From NCBI RefSeq assembly GCF_033118175.1, contig NC_083689.1:24348501-24412500 (forward strand): 64,000 nucleotides of DNA. The letters run 5' to 3'. Below are positions 1 through 10,586 of this stretch, one piece after another. Both the position numbers and the translations under genes were made by a program. This DNA is from Dama dama (taxonomy: Eukaryota > Chordata > Mammalia > Artiodactyla > Cervidae). The notes beneath the pieces were generated by a model, which saw only the letters and a program-made list of their open reading frames with translations, ran no database searches and had not been told where the DNA came from. Numbering within the stretch: the stretch's first letter is position 1; every line of letters begins with the position of its first letter.

Positions 1-89
1 GAAACTACCCAGTTGAACAACCGTGACAGAATTGCAGCTGTTTGGGGACCGGTGGTGGGAGGGGCAGGAGGTCATCTTTTTCAGTGGGT

Positions 90-216
90 GAGTTTATGTT
101 CACTATCTTGATTGTGAGGATGGTTTTTCAGGTGTGTACATATGTCAACACTTATCGAACTGTATACTTAGAATATGTGTAATTTATTGTACATCATTTA
201 CACCTCAATAAAGCTT
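90..216 (+). mobile_element. Old L1 (L1M-type) 3' end fragment
   Basis: The sequence runs through the typical end of older mammalian L1 elements: a segment on a persistent alternating-type tract, 'acatatgtcaa', and a final 'cctcaataaagct'. It is cut at its right side by the SINE starting near 226. The left limit is uncertain and may reach the window start. Confidence 0.5.
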
Positions 217-225
217 TTCAGATGG

Positions 226-356
226 GTATTTCTGGTGGGTATTTTTGGAGGGGCCATGCCACGTAACATGTGGGATCTTAGTTCCCCAACCGGGTGGACT
301 GCCCCCTACAGTGGAAACAAGGAGCCCTAACCTCTGGACCTCCAGGGAATTCCCTG
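226..356 (-). mobile_element. CHR-type tRNA-derived SINE
   Basis: Reverse-oriented SINE with 'gtgggatcttagttcccc', an 'aaccgg' B-box region and the terminal 'ccagggaattccc' of the tRNA-like head. It is flanked by the direct repeat ttcagatgg (217-225 and 357-365), a 9-bp target-site duplication inside the old L1 end. Confidence 0.75.
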
Positions 357-365
357 TTCAGATGG

Positions 366-786
366 TTTTATTTCCTATTTCCATGATTATCTGCACAGTT
401 TGAGTATCTTTTCCTGTACTTATTCACCTCTTGTGTTTGTTCTCCTAAGAATTGTCTGTTCATCTCCCTTCCCGTTTTATTTTAGGATGTTTGCTTGCTA
501 TCAAGAGCTCGATTTCATCTATTTTCAACATTTCCTCCTGGCCTGTCACTTATCTTTTGAGCTCATTCAGAATCTTTCATGATGGGAGATTTTTCAAGTA
601 CTCAATGCAGTCAAATTTGCCAATTTTTTTTTCTGTTGTACTCTGAAGATACCTGCTCTTATATAGGTCCTGGAGTCTAGGAAGCTTTCAAAAATATGTC
701 TGGAATTAATAAAAGCTTGAAGCTATGCAGTTCCTTCTCTGAGCAGCCTCCTCCTCTAAAGATTTATGAATAAATATTTCACATTA
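366..786. other. AT-rich stretch, nothing assigned
   Basis: AT-rich sequence without a credible open frame or recent repeat. The part near 390-470 faintly resembles reverse-oriented old L1 sequence, too weakly to assign. Confidence 0.4.
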
Positions 787-905
787 TTGGAGGAGGAAAT
801 GGCAACCCACTCCAATATTCTTGCCTGGAGAATCCCATGAAGGAGCCTGGCGGGCTACAGTCCATGGGGTCGCAAAGAGTCAGACACAACTGGGTGAATA
901 ACACA
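787..905 (+). mobile_element. Bov-A SINE fragment (tRNA head missing)
   Basis: It begins at 'ggaggaaatggcaaccc' and runs to the 'gtcgcaaagagtcagacac' end of the Bov-A body. The tRNA-like head is absent, so this is a headless Bov-A monomer or 5'-truncated copy. Confidence 0.8.
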
Positions 906-1071
906 CACATTGCACTTTATGAATTCTCCTATAGGAGGGGATCCTGTGGGCAGTTACCTGGTGTGCTGCTATTATGAATGATCATTTTTGTTGTTGTTGT
1001 GAATTATGGAAAACAGAAAAAGAGTCAAGTCACTGTGTGTCCAATAGTGAAAAGAGCTACCACACATATAT

Positions 1072-1268
1072 GGACTTACCAGGTGGAACAGTGGTAAAAA
1101 TCCTCCTGCCAATGCAGGAGATGCAAGAGACTCATGTTTGATCCCTGGGTGGGAAAGATCCTCAAGACTAGGAAACGACAACCCACCATGGACAGAAGAG
1201 CCTAGTGGGCTACAGTCCATAGGGTCACAAAGAGTCAGACACAACTGAGCGACTGAGCATGCACACAC
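1072..1268 (+). mobile_element. Bov-tA SINE
   Basis: Complete but diverged tRNA-Glu-like head ('ggtggaacagtggtaaaaat', 'tttgatccctggg') followed by the Bov-A body ending 'gactgagcatgcacac'. A short internal deletion lies near 1180. Confidence 0.8.
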
Positions 1269-1285
1269 ACCCCACATATATACAA

Positions 1286-1733
1286 TGAATACTATTCAGC
1301 CATAAAAGAAGAATGCCATTTGCAACAACTTGGATGGAGATCAACATACGAAGTAAGTCAGAAAGAGAAAGACAAATACTGTGTAATATCATTTAGACCT
1401 AGAATCTAAAATATGACAGAAATGAACTTACCTATAAAACAAAAACAGACTCACAGACCTAGAGAACAGACTTGTGGTTGCCATGGGGGAGGGTGGAAAG
1501 GAGAGGCTGACTGGGAGCTGGGAATTAGCAGATGCAAACTATTACACACAGAATGGATAAACAACAAGGTCCTACTGTATAGCGCAGGGAACTATATTCA
1601 ATATCATGTGATAAACCATAATGGAAAAGAGTATGAAGAAGAATGTATATATATATTGAATATATATATATCTGAGTCATTTGCTGTATAGCAGAAATTG
1701 ACAGAACATTGTAAATAAACTATGCGTCATTAA
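1286..1733 (+). mobile_element. Ruminant L1 3' end
   Basis: Contains the hallmark run of artiodactyl L1 3' ends: 'ttcagccataaaagaagaa', 'aagtaagtcagaaagagaa', 'acaacaaggtcctactgta' and 'aacattgtaaataaactat', then a poly(A) tail at 1732. The open frame of 92 codons at 1413-1691 is L1-derived and not a gene. Confidence 0.8.
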
Positions 1734-1740
1734 AAAAAAA

Positions 1741-2092
1741 TAGCTACGATATATTGCATGCTTGTCATAAAGCAAGTTCCATACAGGCAGAAAGTGGCAT
1801 TAAACGTTAAGAACTTATAGACTTGTCATACTTAACCTCTGCAAAGCCAAACTTAGTCTTCTGACACCTTCAATGTCTGTGCCTCCTCCAGTCTTTCCTA
1901 TTTTAGTGAACACCACTGGGATCTATCTAACTGCTCAAACTAGAAAACTACAAGTCATCCTCAACACCTCCTACTCCTACAACCCACAGACAAACCAGCA
2001 CCAATGCCAAGTCCTGTCAGTTCACTCTCCAAGATGGTTTTCAGATTCATCCACTTCCCTGCATCTCCCTTGTGAATGCCCTTGTGTAAATT
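1741..2092. other. Unassigned non-coding stretch
   Basis: No repeat family, splice pattern or conserved reading frame recognised here. Confidence 0.4.
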
Positions 2093-2105
2093 AGCATCAG
2101 TTCTT

Positions 2106-2239
2106 GGGACTTCCCTGATGGTCCAGTGGTTAAGACTCCGAGCTTCCACTGCAGGAGGCACGGGCTTGATCCCTGGTCAGGGGGCTAAGATCCCACATGC
2201 CACACAGTGCAGCAAAAAATAAAGAAATAAAAATAAACC
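2106..2239 (+). mobile_element. CHR-type tRNA-derived SINE with clear TSD
   Basis: The head 'gggacttccctgatggtcc' leads through 'cttgatccctggtcagg' and 'aagatcccacatgcc' to an A-rich tail. The 13-bp direct repeat agcatcagttctt at 2093-2105 and 2240-2252 is a perfect target-site duplication, so both ends are defined. Confidence 0.9.
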
Positions 2240-2449
2240 AGCATCAGTTCTTCCTCAAATTACTCCACTGGTCTCCCTGCCTTCACTTGTTCCCTTTACA
2301 ATTCTGTCTTTCTGTGGATCGGGCATCCAGGTTCACTTAGCTGAGTCCTTAAAGTTCAGGATCTCTCAAAGGCTTCAACCAAAGTGTGGACACAGGTCTC
2401 AAAATCACTATAAAGCTTCAGTTGGATCACCAGCTTCTCCTGCTTGTGC

Positions 2450-2648
2450 TTACTTGCTCAGTTGTGTCCAACTCTTTGCAGCCCCATGGGCTGTAGACCA
2501 CAAGGCTCCTGTACCCATGAGATTTTCCAGGCAAGAATACTGGAATGGGGTGCCATTTCCTATGCCAGGGGATCTTTCCCACCCAGGGGTAAAACCGTGG
2601 CTCTTGTGTCTCCTACATTCTTTATCACTAGTGTCACCTGGGAAGCCC
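2450..2648 (-). mobile_element. Bov-tA SINE
   Basis: Reverse copy: 'cagttgtgtccaactctttg', 'ttttccaggcaagaatac', 'ggggatctttcccaccc' and the closing 'cacctgggaagccc' of the tRNA-like head. Moderately diverged. Confidence 0.85.
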
Positions 2649-2812
2649 TCACCACCTTAGAGCTCCTCAATGAGTTTTCATCAGTGAATCACAGTGCATT
2701 GATGGGGAAATCCAAATGCCTTAACGTGGCTTCTGGGGCTGACCTTCAGCTCTCCTCATCACTCACCAGCATCCAGCCAGCCTGGCTTTTCAGTTCCCCC
2801 AATGTGACCAGC

Positions 2813-2918
2813 TATTATTTTTTGCCATGTGGCATGTGGGGTCTTAGTTCCCCAACCAAGGATCAAACCCATGCCTCCTAATGGAGTCTTAGCCACTGGA
2901 CTGCCACGGAAGTCCTCT
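2813..2918 (-). mobile_element. CHR-type SINE
   Basis: Reverse copy with 'gtggggtcttagttcccc', 'gatcaaacccatgcctcc' and 'ccactggactgccacggaag'. Confidence 0.8.
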
Positions 2919-3044
2919 CTTTTTTACTTTCACATCAAACATTCTGTCTCCTCCCCTACTCCTCACCACTCTTTGTTTGGTTAATGCAGAACTCTTTTTT
3001 TTCTGAATAATTCTTAGTACAATCTACAGTTTTCCATTTATATA

Positions 3045-3750
3045 TGTATTGTTATCTTGTGCTGCATAAAAAATTACCCCAAAACTTAATGGCTTACCAC
3101 AACAATGTTTATTAACTCAAGTTTCTGTGGGTGAGGAATCCAGATTCACCTAGCTGAGCCCTCATTTCAGGATCTCTCAAAGGTTGTGACTGAAGTGTCC
3201 ACTGGGCATGAGTTGTCTGAATGCCCAACAGGAGCAGGACCCTGCTCCGAGATCACACGTGGCTGTTGGCAGCATTCTGTTCCCTGAAGGCTCTTGTGCC
3301 AAAGATCTCAGCTGTTGGGCTAGAGGTCGCCCTCAGTTTCTTGCAGCATGGGCCTTTTCAGCATCTCAACTTGCTTTACCAAAACATACAAGCTGAAGGA
3401 GTTTCCTGGTGGTCCCATGATTAGAACTCCATGTTCTCACTGCTGAAGGCCAGGGTTCAATCCCTGGTGGAGGGACTAAGGTTCTATACCTGCATGGTGC
3501 AGCACCCCTCCCTCAAAAAAAAAAAAAAAAAAAAAAAACCAAGCTGAAAATGCAATAGAGAGAGTTGTGCTAGGAAGACAGAAGTCAGTCTTCTGAAACC
3601 TAATCATGAAAATGACATCCCATCACTTGACAATATTCTCTTCATTGGAATCAAGTCACTGGGTGAACCCTAAGCTGGAGAAGGGGAGAAGGATGTGACT
3701 CCTAGGATGTAGGAGTCATTTGGAATCGTCTTAGAGGTCTGCCTATTAAA
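3045..3750. repeat. Ancient LTR-like repeat, split by a SINE
   Basis: It starts with 'gctgcataaaaaattacccc' and continues through 'gtttctgtgggtgaggaat' and, beyond the SINE at 3397-3538, 'gacatcccatcacttgac'. Related sequence recurs at 8448-8900, 24805-25010, 49190-49900 and 62565-63290. The first bases resemble the reversed 3' end of MaLR/MLT1 LTRs, but the family is not certain. Confidence 0.5.
3397..3538 (+). mobile_element. CHR-type SINE inside older repeat
   Basis: The head 'gagtttcctggtggtccc' and B-box-like 'ggttcaatccctggtgg' end in an uninterrupted A tract (about 3515-3538). The direct repeat caagctgaa near 3389 and 3539 fits a target-site duplication. Confidence 0.8.
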
Positions 3751-3762
3751 TCTGCCTCTGTG

Positions 3763-3976
3763 CTCACTCACTCAATTGCGTCTGACTTTTTGCGATCCCA
3801 AGGGCTGTAGCCTGCCAGGTTCTTCTGTCCATGGAATTTTCTAGGCAAGAATACTGGAGTGGGTTGCCATTTCCTCCTCCAGGGGATCTTCCTGACATAG
3901 GGATGAAACCAGCATCTCCTGTGTCTCCTACAGTGGTAGGCAGATTCTTTACCACTGAGCCACCTGGGAAGCCCCT
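3763..3976 (-). mobile_element. Bov-tA SINE
   Basis: Full-length reverse copy from 'cactcactcaattgcgtctg' to 'gagccacctgggaagcccc'. Confidence 0.85.
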
Positions 3977-3983
3977 GTGGTGA

Positions 3984-4290
3984 GATATGCACAACATTAA
4001 ATTTACCATTTTCACCATTTTTAAGTACACAGCCCAGTGGCATTAAGCACGTTCACACTGTTGTATAGCCACCATCATCTCAAGGACTTTCTCATTTTCC
4101 CAAACTGAAACTCTGTCTCCATGAAACACTGACTCCCCAACCTCCCCCAGCCTCTGGTCCCACCATCTACTTCCTGTCTTTGTGGATTTGACTCCTCTAG
4201 GACCTCCTGTGAGTGGGATTATACAGTATTTATCCATTTGTGACTGTCTTATTTCAATTAGCCTAATGCATTAAGATTCATCTATATTGT
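3984..4290 (-). mobile_element. Old L1 (L1M-type) 3' region
   Basis: Reverse-oriented L1M signature: 'attaaatttaccattttcac', 'agtggcattaagcacgttc', 'ccaccatctacttcctgtc' and 'gtgggattatacagtattt'. The same L1 region recurs at 32140-32600 and 41230-41860. Confidence 0.65.
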
Positions 4291-4567
4291 GGCATTCTCC
4301 ATTTTTTTCTTGGTAACTCTCCCATGCCTGGCTCATGGTAGGCTGATAATAAGATTTTAGTTAACAAATGAATACAGTCTCTTCTTTCTTAATTCTGGTT
4401 GCTTTTGGGGGGCTAATATCAAGCTATTTTTAAAAAAGTCTCCTTCTCCCTGTCTAAAAAACATCCATTTGTCCCAGCAAATTCACTCCTGGGTATATAT
4501 CCTAAAACAATCAATCAAACAAAAAAGCCTCAAAATAGCAATTCACCACCCAGCACTCTATTTTTTA

Positions 4568-4915
4568 AATATATTTTAATTTTATTGGAGTAAAGTTGAT
4601 TTACAATGTTGTGTTGGTTTCAGGTCTACAGAAAAATGCCTGTTATACATATACATATATTCATTCTTTTTAAAAAATGTTTGTTTATTTTTAATTGATT
4701 GATGATAAGTTTACAATATCAGTTTTTATGTCACACATCTACATGAATTAACCACAGGTGTACATAAGATAGTCATTCTTTTTTTAGATTCCTTTCTCAT
4801 ATAGGTTATCACAGAATGTTGAGTAGCGTTCCCTGTGCTGTACAGTAGGTGCTGTTGGTTATCTATCATATATAGTAGTGTGTGTGTGTATATCCCAAAC
4901 CACCTCCCAACACTC
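4568..4915 (-). mobile_element. Ruminant L1 3' end
   Basis: Reverse-oriented: 'gttgatttacaatgttgtg', 'gttccctgtgctgtacagta'. A segment near 4665-4745 looks like a second, overlapping L1 3' piece, so two insertions may be merged here. Confidence 0.65.
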
Positions 4916-4959
4916 TTGATAACCCTCGCTGGGCTCTATTACTCCAGAGCACTTGTCAC

Positions 4960-5100
4960 CTTCTGATATAATTTTATTACTTATTATGTTTATTGATTAT
5001 TTTCTGTCTCTTAGAACGTAAGCTCCAAAAGGGGAGAGAGCTTTGCTTTGTTGACAGAAGTTCTCCAAGAAAATATCCTGGCACATAGGAAGCAGAGATG
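4960..5100 (+). repeat. L2-like 3' end
   Basis: 'gtctcttagaacgtaagctc' followed by 'atcctggcacataggaagc' is the usual order near the 3' end of L2 LINEs. Old and diverged. Confidence 0.45.
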
Positions 5101-5279
5101 TTGAAGGGATAAATCTGCTTCTTAAGCCGACAGGAAGGGCATCAGCAGCCAGGACGCTCCGAGAGGGACAGTCACTCGTAGTAAATCCTTTCCTGACAAC
5201 GGCCAAGCCTCGATCCGAACGGGATTCAGCACCAGGAGCCCCTGGACAGCTCTGGAAGCCAAATACTCCCGGAACCCTT

Positions 5280-5720
5280 CTTCTAAAGTCTTAGTTTCCC
5301 GCCGGAGCCGTCTTGTGGCCGTACCCGCCGCTCAGTGGGAGGAAACTACTTTCCCTTGCCGGTAGGAGAGGTGGAGTCGCAGTTTGAGTGGCAACTGTAA
5401 CAGCCAATGGCGTGAAGAACGTGGCCCGCGGCGCTTGGGGCGGCCACTGGTCAGAGGCGTGGGCGGGGCGTAGACAGCGGCGCGCCGAGCTAGGGCTCGG
5501 CCGGGATCCCGGCAGAAGGGTAGACACCGCCCGGCAGTTGAGCGGCAGACGGCTCTGGCAGGCGGGCGAGGACCCGGCGGAGGTACGTGCGGGCCGGGCC
5601 TGGGCGGCTCGGGACCAGGCGGGCTCTGCTGCCCATTAGCCGAGGCCCCGCCTTTGATTTGCGTCGGGTTCCCCCAACGCAGCGTGACTTGTCCCCTGTC
5701 GAGCGGGGCGCCGGGTGCAG
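5280..5720 (+). promoter_or_regulatory. SLC39A3: SLC39A3 CpG-island promoter
   Basis: A sharp rise in G+C and CpG content surrounds exon 1, with no TATA box. Visible elements are an E2F-like TTTCCCGC at 5295-5302, a CCAAT box at 5404-5408 (in 'cagccaatgg') and a GC box GGGCGGGGC at 5461-5469. These are typical of a housekeeping promoter. The transcription start is inferred to lie near 5470-5500, just downstream of the GC box. Confidence 0.7.
5480..5582 (+). other. SLC39A3: SLC39A3 exon 1 (5' UTR)
   Basis: The right edge is a strong splice donor, gcggag|gtacgtgcg, with the exon ending at 5582 and the intron starting with GT at 5583-5584. The left edge is only estimated from the promoter elements. 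There is no ATG in this segment, so translation starts in exon 2, as in the known gene. The assignment rests on its position upstream of the SLC39A3 coding exon. Confidence 0.6.
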
Positions 5721-6972
5721 CGCTGGGTACACAGAAGGTGCTCAATAAATGCTGAGTGAGAGGATGAATGAATGAGGCCGTCCCCTCTGCCTAGCCCTAT
5801 TAGCCCCCGGTTTGAGGGCGTCCAGGCCACCCTCACCTCTACGCTACTGCCTGCGGCATTCCTGATTCTGGCAGGTATTTATTGGGCGGTTACTGTGTAC
5901 CTGGCTCCGGACTGAGGAAGACAGACTTCTTGATCCTGTGGAAGTCGCAGCCCAAGGCAAGTAAGGACATTCGGGGATTTTATGTAGTTTCCTGTATCAC
6001 CAGTGATGCCTAGGGCCGGGGTGTGAGACATCTCCCCCCTGGTGGCATCTGAACTGACTCGGGGACGCGGGCAGTGAGAACTGAGAGGTTGGGGGGCAGC
6101 CGCAGCCTCTTGTATTAATGGTGACATTTTCGGTCTGTCTAGGGCGAGATCGACTTCAGTTTGGCTCATCGTGTCCCATAAAGAGGTCCACATGCTTCAG
6201 CTCATCCGTTTGTTCAGCCAACTGTTACTGAAACATCGGTTCTGCTCTGGGCCTTGAGGTGGGTACAGCCGGTACCATTTAGGGCAGGGGGAGGCCCCCT
6301 CAAGGGGTCCTGGAGGCAGCAATCTGAAAGGCAAGCATCACTGGAAGGTTAGGGAAAAGTGGCTTGGGGAAGAGAGCAGGCTTGCCACAGTCAGGGACCA
6401 CAAAGGCCAGTGAGGGGAGGCAACGCAGAACCTTTGTTTCAGGGTAAAGCTGTTGGATTTTACATAAGGGCAGGGGGATCTAGAACATTGTGCAATGATG
6501 GAAGTGTTCTCTTTGCTGTCCAGTATGGTGGCTGCTAGACTCAGGTGCCTGCTGGACACTTGAAATATGGTTAGCGTGACTGAGGAGCTGAATTCTACTG
6601 AATTTTATTTAAATGTTTATTATTTTTTTTGCCTGCACTGGGTCTTAGTTGTGACATGTGGGATCTAGTTCCCTGACCGGGGATTGAACCCGGGCCCCCT
6701 GCACTGGGGAGTCTTAGCCCCTGCAGTGGAGTCTTAGCCACTGGGCCAGCAGGGAAGTCCTTATTTCTGCATTTTATTTAATTAACTTACACAAACTCAT
6801 GTGTCTAGTGACTGCCATACTGGACAGTGCAGCCGTGGAGAATTTTCTGCAGGAGACAATGACACATGCTAGGCCTGGAGTGGGTAGAAATACTGGGGGT
6901 GATGGGCTTGGTTTCTTGAGCTGGTCAGAGGACCAGTCCAACAGCTGACGCGGTTGCCCCTGACATTCACAG
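5583..6972 (+). other. SLC39A3: SLC39A3 intron 1
   Basis: Mostly unique sequence with MIR-like traces at 5720-5775 ('ggtgctcaataaatgctgag') and 5870-5915, and one SINE at 6613-6771. The 3' splice site is not settled: AG dinucleotides at 6971-6972, 7019-7020 and 7063-7064 are all possible and none has a strong pyrimidine tract. Confidence 0.5.
6613..6771 (-). mobile_element. CHR-type SINE
   Basis: Reverse copy: 'gggtcttagttgtgacatgt', 'gattgaacccgggcccc', 'agcagggaagtcc'. It is flanked by attttatttaa near 6601-6611 and 6772-6782, a probable 11-bp target-site duplication. A short internal duplication repeats 'gagtcttagccc'. Confidence 0.8.
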
Positions 6973-7051
6973 AGGCTGGACTGAGGCATGAGCCCCCAGC
7001 TGTGTGGTTGGACCCCCTAGCGCACTGTGGGACGGGAGTGTGCACCCACAC

Positions 7052-7102
7052 ATGGTTTGGCCAGACGGCGACCAGAGCAGCCAGGGGACACCACCATGGT
7101 GA
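7052..7102 (+). promoter_or_regulatory. Upstream ORF overlapping the SLC39A3 start codon
   Basis: An ATG at 7052 opens a 16-codon frame (MVWPDGDQSSQGTPPW) whose TGA at 7100-7102 lies just inside the main coding sequence, which starts at 7096 in another frame. The two frames overlap by 7 bases. If the mature leader includes 7052, a ribosome translating this frame bypasses the main ATG, so the uORF could lower ZIP3 output. A second possible short uORF (ATG 6988, stop 7018-7020) applies only if exon 2 starts before it. Confidence 0.45.
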
Positions 7103-7305
7103 AGCTGTTGGTGGCCAAAATCCTCTGCATGGTGGGCATGTTCTTCTTCATGCTGCTCGGCTCCCTGCTCCCCGTGAAGATCATCGAGATGGACTTTGAG
7201 AAGGCCCACCGCTCGAAAAAGATCCTCTCGCTCTGCAACACCTTTGGCGGTGGGGTCTTTCTGGCCACGTGCTTCAATGCTTTACTGCCGGCTGTGAGGG
7301 AAAAG
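7096..7305 (+). CDS. SLC39A3: SLC39A3 (ZIP3) coding exon 2, residues 1-70
   Basis: This exon encodes the first 70 residues of ZIP3, a plasma-membrane transporter of the ZIP family (ZIP1/2/3 subfamily) that carries zinc into the cytosol. The start is MVKLLVAKILCMVG, with the ATG in a strong Kozak context (caccaccATGg). Residues 4-26 form membrane segment 1, and residues 44-64 (ILSLCNTFGGGVFLATCF region) form segment 2. The exon ends in phase 0 after VREK with the donor aaaag|gtaagg (GT at 7306-7307). The sequence matches the human protein almost residue for residue. Without splicing the frame would continue 28 codons into the intron and stop at 7390-7392, giving a truncated product resembling known short ZIP3 isoforms. 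Confidence 0.95.
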
Positions 7306-7380
7306 GTAAGGCTCCCTGGGCTGGCAGTAGTGGCCCTTGGCACCTTATGGCCAAGCATCTCTGCTGCTTTTATTTTTTCC

Positions 7381-7880
7381 ATTTTTTTTTAAATGAGATA
7401 TAATTGATGTACAATATTTTGTCAGTTTCAGGTATGCAACATAGGGATTCACAATTTTATAAAGGTTATACTCCATTTATAGTTATTAAAGGGCTTCCCT
7501 GGTAGCTCAGCTGGTAAAGAATCTGCCTACAATGCAGGAGACCCTGGTTCAATTCCTGGGTCAGGAAGATCTGCTGGAGAAAGGATAGGCTACCCACTCC
7601 AGTATTCTTGGACTTCCCTGGTGGCTCAGCTGGTAAATAATCTGCCTGCAATGTGAAAGACCTGGGTTTGATCCCTGGCTTGGGAAGATCCCGTGGAGAA
7701 AGGAACAGCTACACACTCCAGTATTCTGGCCTGGGGAGAATTCCAGGAACTGTATAGTCTATAGGGTCGCAAAGAGTCAGACACAACTAAGCGACTTTCA
7801 CTTTCACTTTCTTTATAGTTATTAGAAGCTATTGGCTATATTCCCCATGCTGTGTAATACATCCTTGTAGCCTATTTATT
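7381..7880 (-). mobile_element. Ruminant L1 3' end, split by a SINE dimer
   Basis: Reverse-oriented 'aattgatgtacaatatttt' on the left and 'gctatattccccatgctgtg' on the right of the SINE at 7492-7811. It may resume at 8128-8165 after a second SINE. Confidence 0.7.
7492..7811 (+). mobile_element. Dimeric Bov-tA SINE
   Basis: Two head-to-tail units, each with its own tRNA-like head. The first starts at 'gggcttccctggtagctcag' and ends 'ccagtattcttg' near 7610. The second starts 'gacttccctggtggctcag' and continues through the full Bov-A body to 'gactttcactttcacttt'. The direct repeat tttatagttatta flanks the pair (near 7479-7491 and 7813-7825), so both units inserted as one element. Confidence 0.85.
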
Positions 7881-7894
7881 TAATCTTTTCCGTC

Positions 7895-8127
7895 TTTATT
7901 TATTTCTTTGGCTGCACCAGGTCTTAGTTGTGGTACATGGGATTTTCACTGTTACATGCACAATCTTCTTTGTGGTGTGTGGAAGCTTTAGTTGCAAACT
8001 CTTAGTTGCGGCAATTTGGACTCTTGGTTGAGACATGTGGGATCTAGTTCCCTTAAGAGGGATCAAACCCAGGCCGCCTGCATTGGGAGCTCAGAGTTTC
8101 AACTGTTGGACCATTAGGGAAGTCCCT
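7895..8127 (-). mobile_element. CHR-type SINE (long form)
   Basis: Reverse copy beginning 'ctttggctgcaccaggtctt' and ending 'ccattagggaagtccct'. It contains the long middle section absent from short copies. Confidence 0.8.
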
Positions 8128-8447
8128 ATTTTATACATGATAATTTGTGCCTCTTAATCTCCTACCTTTGTCTTGCCCCTCCCCCATCTCTGGTACTTTT
8201 CAACCCTGATATCAAGCTTAGGGACCTTGACACTATAAGAGTGAGGGGAAGTAGAAAATGAACTTGCTATGTGACCATGAGCTGGTAGCTTTTCCTTTCT
8301 GAGTCTTACCTGGTAAACAGGGGGTTTGAGCAAGACCTGGGGTTCCCAGATGGTATGCTCATCAGTCGTTACTTGACCAGACCACTCACACCAGGCATGT
8401 GCTCTTTGTCCTGAAGCTGACGATTGTGGCCTCTCTTCAACTCCTGT

Positions 8448-8900
8448 ATCAGTCAGATGTTTGCTGCATAACAAATTATTACAAACTTAGCATCTTAAAA
8501 CAGCACATATTTTAAGACCACAGTTTCTGTGGGTTAGGAGTCTGGGTTACACTTGGCTGCTGGCTTTCATGAGGCAGCAGCAGAGGTATCTGCTGGGCTG
8601 TGGTCTCATCCCAAGGTTCAGCTGGTGACAGGTTGGCATCTGAGCTCACGTGGTTGTAAGACATAGTTCAGTTCCTTCTTGATTATCAAACTGGGGCACA
8701 GTTTCTCCCGAGCTCTTGGCTGGGAGTCACCCTCAGTCCCTGGCCACATGGGCTTCCTCACTGTGCTGTCTGCTTTATCTACAAGCCCTATCCTGTGCCT
8801 GGACTGCTGACATTGAGGGCTGGGCAGTGTCTTACACTTCTAAGCTTGTGTTCCTCCATTACGGAGCCTGGGAAACTTGTGCACTTGGCATCAGTGAGGA
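8448..8900. repeat. Ancient LTR-like repeat
   Basis: Same family as 3045-3750: 'gctgcataacaaattattac', 'cacagtttctgtgggttag', 'agtcaccctcagtccctgg'. Family name uncertain. Confidence 0.5.
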
Positions 8901-9846
8901 TGAGATCTGAGTCCTCTCTGATGTACTCTCTACCCGCTTTCTGAATTCCGACAGTGTCACCACCAGCCTGGACTACTGTAATGGCCTTGCCCCTCCCTGT
9001 TCCCCTTCAGCGCTCAGGGCCCTCTCACAGTCCTCCCAGAACCACACCTGTGCCATACCCCTGCCCCAGACTCCCCAATACCTCAGTGGGCCAGGCCCCT
9101 CCTCCTGGCCACCCGCCAGCCCCCACCGGAGCTCCTGCTTCATGGTCCAGTGTGGCTGCCACTGACCATTCCAGCTGGTCAGATTTCAGTGAATTGAAAT
9201 CGAACACAATTCAACAGGCCAGTCCTCAGCTGCACCAGCCACATTTCAAGTCCTCAAGGGCCACGCGTGGCTGGTGGGTTCCATGTTCGACAGCATAGAC
9301 AGAGAACGTTTCCGTCATCTGGAAGGTTCTGTTGGACGGTACTGGCTCAAGGGGTCTGGTGAAGACAGCCAGATGTGCTGGCGAGCCTCCTATTGGTTCT
9401 CAGCACCTTCACCCAGGAGGGTGGAGTGACAGGGGGCCCCAGAAACAGCCTCTTGAGTCATGTGGAAGCAAACCAGTGGAGGCCTCAGGGCCAGAAGACC
9501 TGACTGACATCACCATCTGGAGGCCAGAGGTCCAGGACCAAGGGGTCAGTGGTCTGGGTCCTTCTGAGGCCATGAGAGTGAATCTATCCCGTGTCCCTCC
9601 CGACTTGTGGGGATCGTCTGCAGTCCCTGGTGTCCCTGGCCCTGTATGAGCATCACCCCATCTCTGCCTCCGTCATCACATGGCCTCTCCCTGTGTCTCT
9701 GTGTGTCTCTCCTTTTCTCTCTCAGAAGGACACCTGTCATTGGATTCAGGCCCCATCCTTATCCAGGAAGATGTCATCTCAAGATCCTTATCTTATGAAT
9801 GAGTTTCTTGGGGTGACCATGACAGAAGATCAGAGATGGGGGGCTT

Positions 9847-10440
9847 GAACAGCAGATACTTACTCTCTCCTTGGGCTGGAAGCCACAAGTCTGAGATCAA
9901 GGTGCTGGCAGGGTGGGGCCTCCTGTGGCCTCTCTCCCTGCCTTGCAGACAGCCATCTCTTGCAGCCTCTTCACAGGATGGCTCTTCTTCTTCCTGTTAG
10001 GACACCACCTAGTGGCTTAGGGCTACCCTGACAGCCTTCTTTTAACTGAATCTCCTATTTGAAGACCTTTTCTCCAAATAGGGTTGGTTTTGAGGCACCA
10101 GGCTTCCCTGGTGTCTCAGACGGTAAAGAGTCTGCCTGCAATGCAGGCAGGGAGATCTGAGTTCAATCCCTGGGTCAGGAAGATCCCCTGGAGAAGAGAA
10201 TGGCAACCCACTCCAGTATTCTTGCCTGGGAAATCCCATGGACAGAGGAGCCTGGCGGGCTACAGTCCGTGGGATTAGAAAGAGTTGGACACAACTTAGG
10301 GCTCACACACACACACCTGAGGCACTAGGGACTGGGAGACTTTCATATAAAAGTTTCTGTTTGTCAGGGACACAGCTCAGCCTGTTGCACCTCAGTTATG
10401 TCTGCAAAGAGCCTTCTTCCAAATGAGGTCACTTTCTGAA
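9847..10440 (-). repeat. MLT1-like LTR fragment, split by a SINE
   Basis: 'tctgagatcaaggtgctgg', 'ggcctctctccctgccttg' and 'gaagaccttttctccaaata' follow the reversed order of MLT1-type MaLR LTRs. It is interrupted at 10101-10316 by a Bov-tA SINE and resumes with 'tgaggcactagggac'. Confidence 0.55.
10101..10316 (+). mobile_element. Bov-tA SINE
   Basis: Well-preserved copy from 'ggcttccctggtgtctcag' to 'gttggacacaacttagg' with a short CA tail. The flanking repeat tgaggcac at 10091-10098 and near 10317-10324 is the likely target-site duplication. Confidence 0.9.
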
Positions 10441-10586
10441 GTTCCTGGTGGACATATCTTTAGCACACTACACTATTTTATTTTTTTTAATATTTGTCTG
10501 TTTGCTTGTTTTAGAAGCTACCTGTAGATGGCTGGAGGAGTACAGAAAGGAAGGGTATCTTAGAGGGTATCAAATGGTTGCTCTTA

